This document shows positions 55,681 through 64,000 of a DNA stretch of 64,000 bases, one piece after another. The stretch comes from Collinsella aerofaciens (GTDB lineage: Bacteria; Actinomycetota; Coriobacteriia; Coriobacteriales; Coriobacteriaceae), in the NCBI RefSeq assembly GCF_963360655.1, contig NZ_OY725717.1, positions 124,001 to 188,000 of the forward strand. The letters run 5' to 3'. Every line of letters begins with the position of its first letter. Within the stretch, counting starts at the first letter, position 1. A program made the position numbers and the translations under genes. The notes under the pieces were generated by a model. That model ran no database searches and had not been told where the DNA came from. It saw only the letters and a program-made list of their open reading frames with translations.

Positions 55681-55719
55681 TTCAAGCCCCCAACCGGTAC
55701 CGACTGTCTTGCAGGGAAT

Positions 55720-57894
55720 CTATTTAATAAACGGACGAGCTGCGCCGATTACATTTCCCCTTGCGCTAATAGGATGAATTCCGACACCTTGATGAGGCCA
55801 GGAATCAATCATCAAGCCGCCGCCAAGTGCAATTGCAATATGACCGCGGTAATAAATCACATCGCCGCGTTGAATCGAGCTCGTGCTCACGGGCATAAAG
55901 ATATTGCTTCGATACCAATTCATGGAATTGTAGGTTTGGCTTGGATCCCAGCGATGGTTATAAGGGTTGTAAACACCCATATCCATGCCAGTAGCATAAA
56001 GGCACTGCAAGACAAAACCAGAGCAATCAACAGCTCCACCGGGAGCGGTAGACCAAGGCTCAATATATTGCGTACCGATATACTCATAGGCGCGCTGGAT
56101 AAAGGCGTTCACGCAATCTTCCCGCGTTGCTTCGACAGAAATGCGAGAAGGGGTCACATAGGTAAAGTATCCGGTGCAATAGCTAGGCAGCTGAACAGTC
56201 CAAGAACTGACCTGAGGATACTGGGATGGATTTTGCCAGCCAACTTTGTCGCACTGGCCATCGCTCCAGAAAATTCGGCGAACACCGTCGATGGTCCTTG
56301 CGCCCGTTGCCATAGCGCCGCTGCCGTCTAACCAATACCACTTACCCGAATCTTTAAGCCAGCCAACATGCATGCTTCCATTGGACTCAAGGTAATACCA
56401 TGTTCCATTCAGGCTTTTCCAACCAGTTGCCATTTTTCCGTCAGCGTTTAGGTAATACCATGCACCGCCAGTAAAAACCCATCCGGTCTTCATCACGCCA
56501 GAATCGGCATCAAGCCAATACCAATCGCCGTCAATCTTCAGCCATCCACGATGAATGGCACCCGTCCCGGGCTCAGCGTAAAACCTTAAATTTGCGACAT
56601 TAACCCAGCCGGAAGCAACCTGCCAACCATCAGCTCCAGCGATTTTTAGGATAGTGCCGTTTTCGCGAATCACATCCTTGCAAAGATATCCATTATCATC
56701 GGCGTATCTTTGAACGCCGTCATTAACGGTAACCCAACTTGAAACCACAAGCCTACCGCTCTGGTTTGCAAAACAATCGTTGCCGCCCACCTCAAATAAG
56801 CCCGTTTTCATGAGATGGCTAACAGGGTCCAGGTAATACCAGCTTGTGCCTTCTTTATACCAGCCAGAAATAAGTGCACCAGATTGGGAGGCGAAATACC
56901 AGCCGTCCTCGACCTGAGCCCAACCAACAGCCATAGCCCCGTTAGGCTTTAAATAATAAGCTGCATTGCCAAGGTCTAAATACCCAACGGACATCTTACC
57001 ATCGGAGGCTGGGTCGAGATAATACCAAGCGCCGTTAACGAGTTTCCAGTCAGTGGCCGCAATACCGTTAGAGCAGTAATACCAATCTACTCCGTCTTTG
57101 TACCATCCATTTGCGAGACCATAGTCACCAAAAATGTAGGTTCTTCCATCAATCTTTTGACGACCCTTAAACATGATGAACGTCTGTGAGTCAAAATAAT
57201 AGCGAGCCCCACCTATCGTTTGCCATGACGAAGCAAGGGCACCCGATGAATAAGCCCAGTACCAATTCCCGTCAACGAGAATCCAGCCGGTTTTCATAGC
57301 ACCAGTGGCATCTAAATAGTATTTCCCGCTCCCGAGGTCGACAAAACCAACCTGCATTATATTGGTGGCAGGATCCAGGTAATACCATGTGCCGTCTTGA
57401 TAAAACCAACCGGCAGCTAAATCGCCTCCAGCATTGGCATAAAACCAATTTCCATCTGAGTTACGTAGCCAGCAGTTCTGATATAGCGCGCCAAAAGGCG
57501 TTGCGGCATTGCCGTCATTCGCATAAAACGAAGCAATCGATCCGCCAGCATCGGTCACATTGAAATAACCTGTCTGCATTGCACCATCATTGGCTGGATC
57601 AAGCCAATACCAATAGCCCCCGCTTTGCAGCCAGCCAGTTTGGTGTTTACCGTTTTTTCCGTAATACCAAACTCCAGACGACTCGTCTCGTTGCCAGCCA
57701 TCTTTTATGGCGGAAGAATTATCAGGTTGCAAATCATCGGAAACCACAGAAGAAAAATCCGCTTTTGACTCAATACTCTGAGCCTCAACGGAATCCTGTG
57801 CAAACGCGACATTCGCACTCAGGGGCAAGCAGCAAGCAGTGATTAATGACGCAGCAGCACAAACAAGCGTGGCCTTCTTTTCGAATCGATACAT
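55720..57894 (-). CDS. Choline-binding-type repeat protein with NlpC/P60 domain
   Basis: The 724-residue protein has a signal peptide (about 1-35: KKATLVCAAASLITACCLPLS), then about 20 GW-type repeats (about 65-545), then an NlpC/P60 domain (about 595-724) with the catalytic Cys in AVDCSGFVLQCLY and His in RGHIAIALGGG. It should cut peptide stems in peptidoglycan. ATG 57894 has GGGAGG 7 bases upstream; the longer frame adds 8 residues. It is transcribed away from the lic operon, sharing a 165-base intergenic region with an operator-like palindrome. Confidence 0.9.
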   Translation of the reverse strand: MYRFEKKATLVCAAASLITACCLPLSANVAFAQDSVEAQSIESKADFSSVVSDDLQPDNSSAIKDGWQRDESSGVWYYGKNGKHQTGWLQSGGYWYWLDPANDGAMQTGYFNVTDAGGSIASFYANDGNAATPFGALYQNCWLRNSDGNWFYANAGGDLAAGWFYQDGTWYYLDPATNIMQVGFVDLGSGKYYLDATGAMKTGWILVDGNWYWAYSSGALASSWQTIGGARYYFDSQTFIMFKGRQKIDGRTYIFGDYGLANGWYKDGVDWYYCSNGIAATDWKLVNGAWYYLDPASDGKMSVGYLDLGNAAYYLKPNGAMAVGWAQVEDGWYFASQSGALISGWYKEGTSWYYLDPVSHLMKTGLFEVGGNDCFANQSGRLVVSSWVTVNDGVQRYADDNGYLCKDVIRENGTILKIAGADGWQVASGWVNVANLRFYAEPGTGAIHRGWLKIDGDWYWLDADSGVMKTGWVFTGGAWYYLNADGKMATGWKSLNGTWYYLESNGSMHVGWLKDSGKWYWLDGSGAMATGARTIDGVRRIFWSDGQCDKVGWQNPSQYPQVSSWTVQLPSYCTGYFTYVTPSRISVEATREDCVNAFIQRAYEYIGTQYIEPWSTAPGGAVDCSGFVLQCLYATGMDMGVYNPYNHRWDPSQTYNSMNWYRSNIFMPVSTSSIQRGDVIYYRGHIAIALGGGLMIDSWPHQGVGIHPISARGNVIGAARPFIK

Positions 57895-57992
57895 AAGCGA
57901 CCCTCCCAGATATCTCATTTATTTATTTTAATCCACATTCCAGGATTGATTTTCGTTACTGTCTGTTCAGTCTATGTAGATAAATATATTTA

Positions 57993-58022
57993 ATTGAACA
58001 TAACGTTCAATCATTCTATTCT
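57993..58022 (+). promoter_or_regulatory. Promoter of the lic operon with overlapping operator palindrome
   Basis: TTGAAC (57994-57999) and TATTCT (58017-58022) are spaced by 17 bases. The palindrome ATTGAAC-ATAAC-GTTCAAT (57993-58011) covers the -35 and most of the spacer. A protein bound there would block the promoter. The winged-helix domain at the start of the first lic gene is an obvious candidate for the binder. Confidence 0.6.
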
Positions 58023-58059
58023 TTCCATAAGCAATGAACATCTTAATTGGAGGCCTGCA

Positions 58060-59832
58060 GTGGAACTGACCAAGCGTAACTTTACTGTTCTGTACGAATA
58101 CCTAAAGAACCCATATGCTAGCCAGCGAGAAGTTGCCGAGCGCACTGGCCTCTCACTTGGATCGGTAAACGCAGCAAATAAAGAGCTTACGAATGAGGGC
58201 CTTCTCGAATCGGACAGCCTAACCGACAGCGGTTACGAAGCACTTCACCCCTATAAGGTTGAAAACGCAGTGATATTGGCTGCGGGGCTTTCGAGCCGCT
58301 TTGCTCCCATTTCGTATGAAAAGCCCAAAGGCCTTTTAAAGGTACGTGGTGAGATTCTCATCGAACGTCAGATTAGGCAGCTGCAAGACGCGGGTATCAG
58401 CAATATCACCGTCGTTGTCGGCTATAAAAAAGAGTATTTCTTCTATCTTGAAAGCAAGTTCGGCGTCTCGATTGTCGTCAACAACGAATATGCATCCAAA
58501 AATAACCACGCATCGCTTATGTGCGTAAAAGAGCGGCTTGGCAACACCTATATTTGCTCAAGCGATGATTACCTTCTAAACAATCCGTTTGAAGCATACG
58601 TTTGGAAAGCATTTTATTCTGCTCAATATGCTGAAGGCGCCACCAAAGAATGGTGCATTCAAACCGGAGCAATGGACCGAATCACCAATGTTACGATTGG
58701 CGGTTCCGATGCTTGGTATATGCTCGGACATGTCTACTTTGATAAAGCCTTCTCGCTTGCATTTAAGCAGATTCTCGAAACGGAATATAACAAGCCCGAA
58801 ACAACGGACAAGCTTTGGGAAGATCTATATATCGAGCACATCAAGGAGCTCGATATGGTTATCAAGAAGTATCCTAAGGGCGAGATCAACGAATTCGATT
58901 CTCTTGATGAACTGCGTGCCTTTGATCCGCATTTTATCGAAAACGTTGACTCCGATATTTTCGATAACATCGAGCAAGTGCTCGGCTGCTCCAAATCAGA
59001 GATTCACGACGTTTATCCCCTTAAACAAGGTCTTACGAATCTATCGTGCCACTTTAGAACCAATGACGGAGAGTACGTTTACCGCCATCCGGGAGTCGGG
59101 ACCGAACTGCTTATTAACAGAAATGGAGAAGTAGCCGCACTTAAAAAGGCCAAGGAACTCGGCCTTGACGACACGTTCATTCATGAGGACCCAAAGCGCG
59201 GTTGGAAAATTTCGAAGTTTGTACCCAACGCAAAGCAGCCTGATCCGCATGATGCTGCCCAAATGAATCGAATGATGCAGATGTGTCATTCGCTTCACGA
59301 GAGTGGTGCAAATGTCGAAACCGAATTTGACTTCTACCTCGAAGCGAAGCGCTACGAATCGCTTCTTCTGGAAAAAGGTCCCATCGACATTCCAGGCTAC
59401 AGGGAAATGTCCGCCGAAATCGATGAATTGGAGCGCTTTGTACAGGCCGACAATGCACCAAAATGCCTTTGCCACAATGACTTCTTTTACCTCAATTTCC
59501 TTATCGATGAGAACGACAAGTACTATCTCATTGACTGGGAATATGCTGGCATGAGCGATTACGCAAACGATTTTGGAACGTGCAGTGTCTGCTGCGAGCT
59601 TTCCGAAGATGAAGTCGACCGCGCGCTTGATGCATATTTTGGGCGCAAGGCAACAAACAACGAAGTTGCGCATAACTACGCGCACATTGCCCTTGCAGGA
59701 TGGTGCTGGTACCTCTGGTCTCTTCTGAAAGAAGCCGAAGGCGACTTCGTAGGCGAATGGCTCTATATCTACTTCAATTACAGTGCCAAATACCTTAAAA
59801 AGGCACTGGAGATCTATCGGAAAGGTGAGTAA
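58060..59832 (+). CDS. Winged-helix / LicC cytidylyltransferase / LicA choline kinase fusion
   Basis: The 590-residue protein joins three parts. Residues 1-65 form a MarR-like winged helix (TKRNFTVLYEYLKN, REVAERTGLSLGSVNAANKEL). Residues 68-290 form a nucleotidyltransferase like LicC (AVILAAGLSSRFAPISYEKPKGLLKV, SSDDYLL), which makes CDP-choline. Residues 315-590 form a choline-kinase-like domain (LicA: KQGLTNLSCHF, LCHNDFFYLNFLID with the catalytic Asp, LIDWEYAGMSD). The start is GTG with GGAGG 6 bases upstream. It activates choline in the cytoplasm for LicD and may also sense and regulate. Confidence 0.88.
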   Translation: MELTKRNFTVLYEYLKNPYASQREVAERTGLSLGSVNAANKELTNEGLLESDSLTDSGYEALHPYKVENAVILAAGLSSRFAPISYEKPKGLLKVRGEILIERQIRQLQDAGISNITVVVGYKKEYFFYLESKFGVSIVVNNEYASKNNHASLMCVKERLGNTYICSSDDYLLNNPFEAYVWKAFYSAQYAEGATKEWCIQTGAMDRITNVTIGGSDAWYMLGHVYFDKAFSLAFKQILETEYNKPETTDKLWEDLYIEHIKELDMVIKKYPKGEINEFDSLDELRAFDPHFIENVDSDIFDNIEQVLGCSKSEIHDVYPLKQGLTNLSCHFRTNDGEYVYRHPGVGTELLINRNGEVAALKKAKELGLDDTFIHEDPKRGWKISKFVPNAKQPDPHDAAQMNRMMQMCHSLHESGANVETEFDFYLEAKRYESLLLEKGPIDIPGYREMSAEIDELERFVQADNAPKCLCHNDFFYLNFLIDENDKYYLIDWEYAGMSDYANDFGTCSVCCELSEDEVDRALDAYFGRKATNNEVAHNYAHIALAGWCWYLWSLLKEAEGDFVGEWLYIYFNYSAKYLKKALEIYRKGE

Positions 59833-59834
59833 CG

Positions 59835-60776
59835 ATGCAATTCGGCTTTTTTAGCGGCCTTCTTTGGGGCCTTGATACAGTAATTCTTGGAATCGGTTTG
59901 GCGCTCGCGCCCTATATAGGATCGGCGGAAGCGCTTGCATGCGCCTCCATTGCAGGATCTTTTCTCCATGATGCCTTCTGTGCAATCTGGCTCTTTGGGT
60001 ACATGGGAGTTCGAGGCAGATTAAAAGATACGCTCGCTGCACTTAAAACTCGTTCGGGCAAGGTCGTCATCGCCGGCGCTCTGCTCGGTGGACCTATCGG
60101 AATGACCGGTTACGTATTGGCGATTAATAACATCGGAGCTGCCTACACGGCAATCATCTCCGCCTTCTATCCCGCGGTCGGAGCATTCCTTTCGTTCGTG
60201 CTGCTGAAGGAGAAAATGGGCAAAGGTCAGATGCTTTCCCTTCTCGTTGCTCTTTGCGGCGTAATGACGATGGGCTATCTATCGGCCGGATCGAGCGAGA
60301 TTGCAAATGCCCCCCTCGGCTTACTCGGCGCGGTGCTTGCCGTTATTGGATGGGGATCCGAAGCGGTGCTGTGCGCATGGGGAATGAAAGATGATGCCGT
60401 TGATGACGAAACGGCTTTGCAAATCCGCGAAACTACGAGTGCGCTTGTTTATGGAGTGCTCGTACTCCCCCTCTTCGGAGCATGGCATTTCACGCTGGGT
60501 GCTATCCCGAGCATGCCCACATTGATTATTGCACTCGCCGGACTCGCAGGAACTGCATCCTATCTGTTCTATTACAAGGGCATTGCGGCAATCGGAGCAG
60601 CGCGTGCGATGGCTCTGAATATATCCTATTCGGCATGGTCGGTGGTCTTTGGCCTGATCTTGCTTGGAACAATTCCCGACATGGCATCTGTAATCTGCTG
60701 CATTGTAATTGTATGCGGAACAGTTTTGGCAGCCAGTAACTGGGACGAACTATTTGGACGAAATAAGACAGCGTAG
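59835..60776 (+). CDS. licB: LicB-like choline transporter (DMT superfamily)
   Basis: The 313-residue protein has ten membrane helices in two EamA-type halves (QFGFFSGLLWGLDTVILGIGLAL; IIALAGLAGTASYLFYYKGIAAIGAARAMALN). This is the pattern of LicB, the choline permease of phosphocholine-decorating bacteria. It starts 2 bases after the fusion kinase gene stop, so the two are coupled. Import of choline is inferred from homology and from the kinase next to it. Confidence 0.85.
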   Translation: MQFGFFSGLLWGLDTVILGIGLALAPYIGSAEALACASIAGSFLHDAFCAIWLFGYMGVRGRLKDTLAALKTRSGKVVIAGALLGGPIGMTGYVLAINNIGAAYTAIISAFYPAVGAFLSFVLLKEKMGKGQMLSLLVALCGVMTMGYLSAGSSEIANAPLGLLGAVLAVIGWGSEAVLCAWGMKDDAVDDETALQIRETTSALVYGVLVLPLFGAWHFTLGAIPSMPTLIIALAGLAGTASYLFYYKGIAAIGAARAMALNISYSAWSVVFGLILLGTIPDMASVICCIVIVCGTVLAASNWDELFGRNKTA

Positions 60777-60794
60777 CTTGATTAACAATGCAGT

Positions 60795-60827
60795 AAAAAG
60801 GGAGAGCTCGTCGAGCTCTCCCTTTTT
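60795..60827. terminator. Bidirectional terminator after licB
   Basis: A perfect 16-base inverted repeat (60795-60810 with 60812-60827) has AAAAA and TTTTT ends, so it stops both licB (+) and the C39-type gene (-). Confidence 0.9.
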
Positions 60828-60837
60828 AGCATTATGG

Positions 60838-62979
60838 CTATTCAATTACCACGGCCTGGCTATCCATCTGTTGCCACGTGCCGAAGAACACCTGGGCATT
60901 TCGCGTAACATTGCCGTTAATCGAATCCGAAAGATAGACAATTCCCCGCTCGTCATCATAGCCTTTAAGGACTACGGCATGATTACCGCCCCACAGACCA
61001 TAGGAATACCCGTTATACCAACGAGCAGCATAACGGCCTCCTGGCCAACTTCCCCACTCGGTATTCCACATCTCAACAGGTTGACCAAAGGTCAGCCTGT
61101 TCTTAATGGAAGAAATTGACGAGAAAGAGACGTCTTTTGCCTGCTTGCCACTTCCAGCAGCACGCAGAAAGTTATTACCAGCAATCGTAATAGCAGGGGC
61201 GACACATCCCATGAGACCCCCGCTACTACGCCTTGGGTTGCCATCAAAGGCGGTAACAAAGTTGCCGTTGCTTCCCTTGGGCAAGTAATAATCCGCAATA
61301 ATCGTCTTACCTAAACCGAAACCATAGTAGTTAAGCAAGTTTGTAAGGGCGACCGACTCACAGCCAGTAGGAAGTTCCGGGTACTGCGAATAGCACGGGA
61401 CATCGACCCAAGCGCCAACCATTGCGCCGGATGAACTGAACTTGTAGTCAGTAGAGCCGATCCAATACCAACCGTTGCTCAACATTACTCCCCCACGTGC
61501 GGCATCAAGGTAATACCATGTGCCCCCAAGGGATAGCCATCCCGTTTTCATTGCGCCAGAAGAGGAATCTAGCCAGAACCAGTTACCGCCATCGATAAGC
61601 CAGCCGGTCGCCATTCGACCATCCGAGTTAAAGTAATACCAAGACCCAGCTATTTGCTGCCATCCAGTCAGAATTACCCCATTAGCAGAACAATAATATC
61701 GAGAACCCTGACTCTCAATCCAGCCCGTTCTAACATTCCCGCCATCGTCAATCAGCTGGATTCCCGAATCAGTCATGATGCCTTTAAGGTCAATTGCACC
61801 GCTGGATGAAGAATGATACATCCAGGACCCATCACCGTTTGACCAGCAATTAGCCATCATCTTGCCGGAACTATTAAATATGTATTCACATGATCCAATA
61901 GTTTGGACACCCGTAGCCATGACGTACGTCGAGGGATCGAGCCAGTACCACGCACCGTTTAGGTTGAGCCAGCCGGAGGCGAGGGCGCCGGAGCCAATCG
62001 CGTAGTACCAGGTCCCGCCATCGAGGACCCATCCGGTCGCCATCGCGCCGGAGGCGTTGAACCAGTACGCGGAGCCGTTGCACGAATGGAGGCCCGTCGC
62101 CATGGCGCCGCCCGCGTCGGGGTCGAGCCAGTACCAGGAGCCGCCAGTGTAAAGCCAGCCGGTCGAGGCGATACCGTCAGCGAACCAGTACCAGGAGCCG
62201 TCGACGAGGCCCCAGCCGTTAAGGGGACCGCAGCTGCCGAAGTAGCGGCGGACGCCCTGCGCATCAGTCTGGTAACCCGTCAGCATGGCTCCCGTCCGGG
62301 CGTCGAAGCAGTAGGGCACGCCGCCGACGGAAACGGGGCCGCGCGCCAGCGCGCCGGAGCCAGTCGCGTAGTACCAGGTGCCGCCGTCGAGCACCCAACC
62401 GGTCGCCATCGCGCCGGAGGAGTTGAACCAGTACATGGAGCCGTTGCACTCGTGAAGGCCGGTAGCCATGGCATGGGTGGAGGGATCAAGCCAGTACCAG
62501 GCGCTGCCGACGTAGGCCCAACCGGAGGCGAGGGCGCCGGAGCCCGTCGCGTAGTACCAGGTACCGCCGTCGAGGACCCACCCGGTCGCCATCGCGCCGG
62601 AGCCATTGAACCAGTACGCGGAGCCATTGCACTCATGGAGCCCGATGGCCATGGCATGCGTCGAGGGGTCGAGCCAATACCAGGCCCCATTGGTATAGAG
62701 CCAGCCAGAATGCAACGAGACCGGATTGACTGAATCCACATAGAACCAGTTGCCGTCAAACGAATTCCAACCCAGATTCCATTTAACGGATTCTTGAGCA
62801 GGACCATCATCGATTGAATCGGAAGGAGAAAGAGTCGAGGGGACGGATTGCCGCTCAAAATCAGTAGGGATGGAGGAGCTTATGGGTTCTGCGTTCGCGA
62901 TATCAACCACACCGGGTCCAGCGAGCAGTAGAGTTGAAAGAATGATTAGGATTAATGTTATTTGCTTTTTCCTTGCCAT
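60838..62979 (-). CDS. Choline-binding-type repeat protein with C39-like peptidase domain
   Basis: The 713-residue protein has a signal peptide (about 1-30), about twenty GW-type repeats (about 70-525), and a C-terminal C39-like cysteine peptidase domain (about 530-713) with the Cys in LPTGCESVALTNLL, a His in GGNHAVVLKGYDD, and YLSDSINGN. The coding sequence is visibly GC-rich from about 61917 to 62690 and AT-richer on both sides, so the gene is mosaic. A 554-bp part is nearly identical to the next gene in the same frame. Confidence 0.87.
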   Translation of the reverse strand: MARKKQITLILIILSTLLLAGPGVVDIANAEPISSSIPTDFERQSVPSTLSPSDSIDDGPAQESVKWNLGWNSFDGNWFYVDSVNPVSLHSGWLYTNGAWYWLDPSTHAMAIGLHECNGSAYWFNGSGAMATGWVLDGGTWYYATGSGALASGWAYVGSAWYWLDPSTHAMATGLHECNGSMYWFNSSGAMATGWVLDGGTWYYATGSGALARGPVSVGGVPYCFDARTGAMLTGYQTDAQGVRRYFGSCGPLNGWGLVDGSWYWFADGIASTGWLYTGGSWYWLDPDAGGAMATGLHSCNGSAYWFNASGAMATGWVLDGGTWYYAIGSGALASGWLNLNGAWYWLDPSTYVMATGVQTIGSCEYIFNSSGKMMANCWSNGDGSWMYHSSSSGAIDLKGIMTDSGIQLIDDGGNVRTGWIESQGSRYYCSANGVILTGWQQIAGSWYYFNSDGRMATGWLIDGGNWFWLDSSSGAMKTGWLSLGGTWYYLDAARGGVMLSNGWYWIGSTDYKFSSSGAMVGAWVDVPCYSQYPELPTGCESVALTNLLNYYGFGLGKTIIADYYLPKGSNGNFVTAFDGNPRRSSGGLMGCVAPAITIAGNNFLRAAGSGKQAKDVSFSSISSIKNRLTFGQPVEMWNTEWGSWPGGRYAARWYNGYSYGLWGGNHAVVLKGYDDERGIVYLSDSINGNVTRNAQVFFGTWQQMDSQAVVIE
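61920..62473 (-). repeat. 554-bp direct repeat, copy 1 (in the C39-type gene)
   Basis: This block aligns base for base, without gaps at the points checked, with 63334-63887 (offset 1414) and with few substitutions. The offset keeps both in the same coding frame. It encodes the same order of GW-type repeats, including the distinctive segment with GVPYCFDARTGAMLTGYQ and FGSCGPLNGWG. Confidence 0.85.
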
Positions 62980-63079
62980 GTGCAGCCCCCAGTAGTTACC
63001 AATTTTTATATAAACATAGTCTACAAATGGATAGCTAAGAGCAATATGTAATTAGAAAAAAGCAATTAAGGAAGAGTTG

Positions 63080-64000
63080 CTAGCCGAGCCAAGCGCCATT
63101 ACTAGCAAAAGAGTATTTCACCCCATCGATTTCTTGAACACCCGTAGTCATAGCGTGCGTCGAGGGGTCAAGCCAGTACCAGGCGCCGCCGACGTAGGCC
63201 CAGCCGGAGGTGAGGGCGCCGGAGCTCGTCGCGTAGTACCATGTGCCGCCGTCGAGGACCCATCCGGTCGCCATCGAGCCGGAGCCGTTGAACCAGTACA
63301 TGGAGCCGTTGCACCCATGGAGCCCGGTGGCCATGGCGTGCGTCGAGGGGTCGAGCCAGTACCACGTACCGCTTAGGTTGAGCCAGCCGGAGGCGAGGGC
63401 GCCGGAGCCAGTCGCGTAGTACCAGGTCCCGCCGTCGAGCACCCATCCGGTCGCCATCGCGCCGGAGGCGCTGAACCAGTACGCTGAGTCGTTGCACGCG
63501 TGGAGGCCCGTCGCCATGGCGCCGCCCGCGTCGGGCTCGAGCCAGTACCAGGAACCGCCGGTGTAAAGCCAGCCGGTCGAGGCGATACCGTCAGCGAACC
63601 AGTACCAGGAGCCGTCGACGAAGCCCCAGCCGTTAAGGGGGCCGCAGCTGCCGAAGTAGCGGCGGACGCCCTGCGCGTCCGTCTGGTAGCCCGTCAGCAT
63701 GGCCCCCGTCCGGGCGTCGAAGCAGTAGGGCACGCCGCCGACGGATACGGGGCCGCGCGCCAGCGCGCCGGAGCCAGTCGCGTAGTACCAGGTCCCGCCG
63801 TCGAGGACCCACCCGGTCGCCATCGCGCCGGACGAATTAAACCAGTACAGGGAGCCGTTGCACTCGTGAAGGCCGGTAGCCATGGCACCGCCCACGTCGG
63901 GCTCGAGCCAGTACCACGTGCCACTCTGAAACAACCATCCGGTATACGCCTTGCCGTCAGAGGTTGCGTAATACCAAGTGCCCTCTTTTAACTGCCAGTA
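63080..64000 (-). CDS. Choline-binding-type repeat protein, C-terminal part (N-terminus beyond window)
   Basis: The frame is open from the window end (YWQLKEGTWYYATSDGKAY) to a stop at 63080. All 306 visible residues are GW-type repeats, and the protein ends in a repeat (DGVKYSFASNGAWLG) with no catalytic domain at the C-terminus, unlike its four neighbours. Any enzyme domain would have to be N-terminal and outside the window. The gene is GC-rich except at its very ends. It may be a repeat donor to the C39-type gene or its recipient. Confidence 0.85.
   Translation of the reverse strand, partial: YWQLKEGTWYYATSDGKAYTGWLFQSGTWYWLEPDVGGAMATGLHECNGSLYWFNSSGAMATGWVLDGGTWYYATGSGALARGPVSVGGVPYCFDARTGAMLTGYQTDAQGVRRYFGSCGPLNGWGFVDGSWYWFADGIASTGWLYTGGSWYWLEPDAGGAMATGLHACNDSAYWFSASGAMATGWVLDGGTWYYATGSGALASGWLNLSGTWYWLDPSTHAMATGLHGCNGSMYWFNGSGSMATGWVLDGGTWYYATSSGALTSGWAYVGGAWYWLDPSTHAMTTGVQEIDGVKYSFASNGAWLG
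63334..63887 (-). repeat. 554-bp direct repeat, copy 2 (in the partial repeat protein)
   Basis: This is the partner of 61920-62473, with the same orientation and frame. Differences are scattered and mostly at third codon positions (for example at the segments around 63540 and 63690). Confidence 0.85.

Noticed and set aside
53611-64000. Regular repeats resembling a CRISPR array or minisatellite
   Set aside because: The repeats are in-frame codons for GW-type modules, differ in sequence and have no constant spacer pattern.

Overview
The window looks like a chromosomal segment of a gut actinobacterium of the Coriobacteriia, most likely Collinsella or a close relative. This is inferred from GC-rich housekeeping genes with frequent TTG/GTG starts, the gene order rplU-rpmA-obgE-nadD-yqeK-rsfS, a CtpE-like P-type ATPase, and families of choline-binding-type surface proteins. 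No 16S gene is present, so the genus is an inference from memory of gene content.

Region 1 (1-20.3 kb, almost all minus strand) is conserved core. It holds the tail of dinB (+), then, in transcription order from the right, a CtpE-like ATPase, a zinc-ribbon membrane protein, a cyclophilin, a TPR membrane protein, the cell-shape set mreB-mreC-mreD-mrdA(PBP2)-rodA, a DUF697-like protein, a radical-SAM pair (TIGR03960/TIGR03936 type), and rplU-rpmA-obgE-nadD-yqeK-rsfS.

Region 2 (20.2-29.3 kb) is a plus-strand shikimate/aromatic operon between two minus-strand tRNA-Arg genes (CCG and TCT): aroF, tyrA, aroB, aroA, aroC, pheA, an aroE-aroK fusion and aroQ. All seven steps to chorismate plus the Phe and Tyr branch enzymes are encoded here. 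Two palindromic repeat elements sit in the intergenic gaps.

Region 3 (29.3-53.5 kb) is a mosaic surface-polysaccharide locus. It has a Wzm/Wzt exporter, a polyprenyl-phosphate-type GT2, dTDP-rhamnose genes (an rmlC-rmlD fusion, rmlB, and an rmlA broken by an internal deletion), a large two-domain GT2, a DUF2142 membrane protein, GT4 and GT2 enzymes, a DPM1-like GT plus DUF2304 pair, a Wzx flippase and a LicD-type phosphotransferase. An acyltransferase gene here is split by a complete IS21-family element whose 5-bp target duplication allows exact reconstruction. An AT-richer two-gene cassette of unknown function (a P-loop protein and a DUF4869-like small protein) lies between rmlB and rmlA.

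Region 4 (39.9-41.7 kb and 53.6-64 kb) couples phosphocholine metabolism to choline-binding-type proteins. A winged-helix/LicC/LicA fusion and a LicB-like transporter form an operon. Around them are five secreted proteins built from GW-type choline-binding repeats, carrying CHAP/NlpC-like, L,D-transpeptidase, NlpC/P60 and C39 catalytic domains (the fifth is cut by the window end). The simplest reading is that LicB imports choline, LicA/LicC activate it, LicD adds phosphocholine to the glycan made in Region 3, and the repeat proteins dock on it. Two neighbouring repeat proteins share a 554-bp GC-rich colinear block, which suggests ongoing recombination among them.
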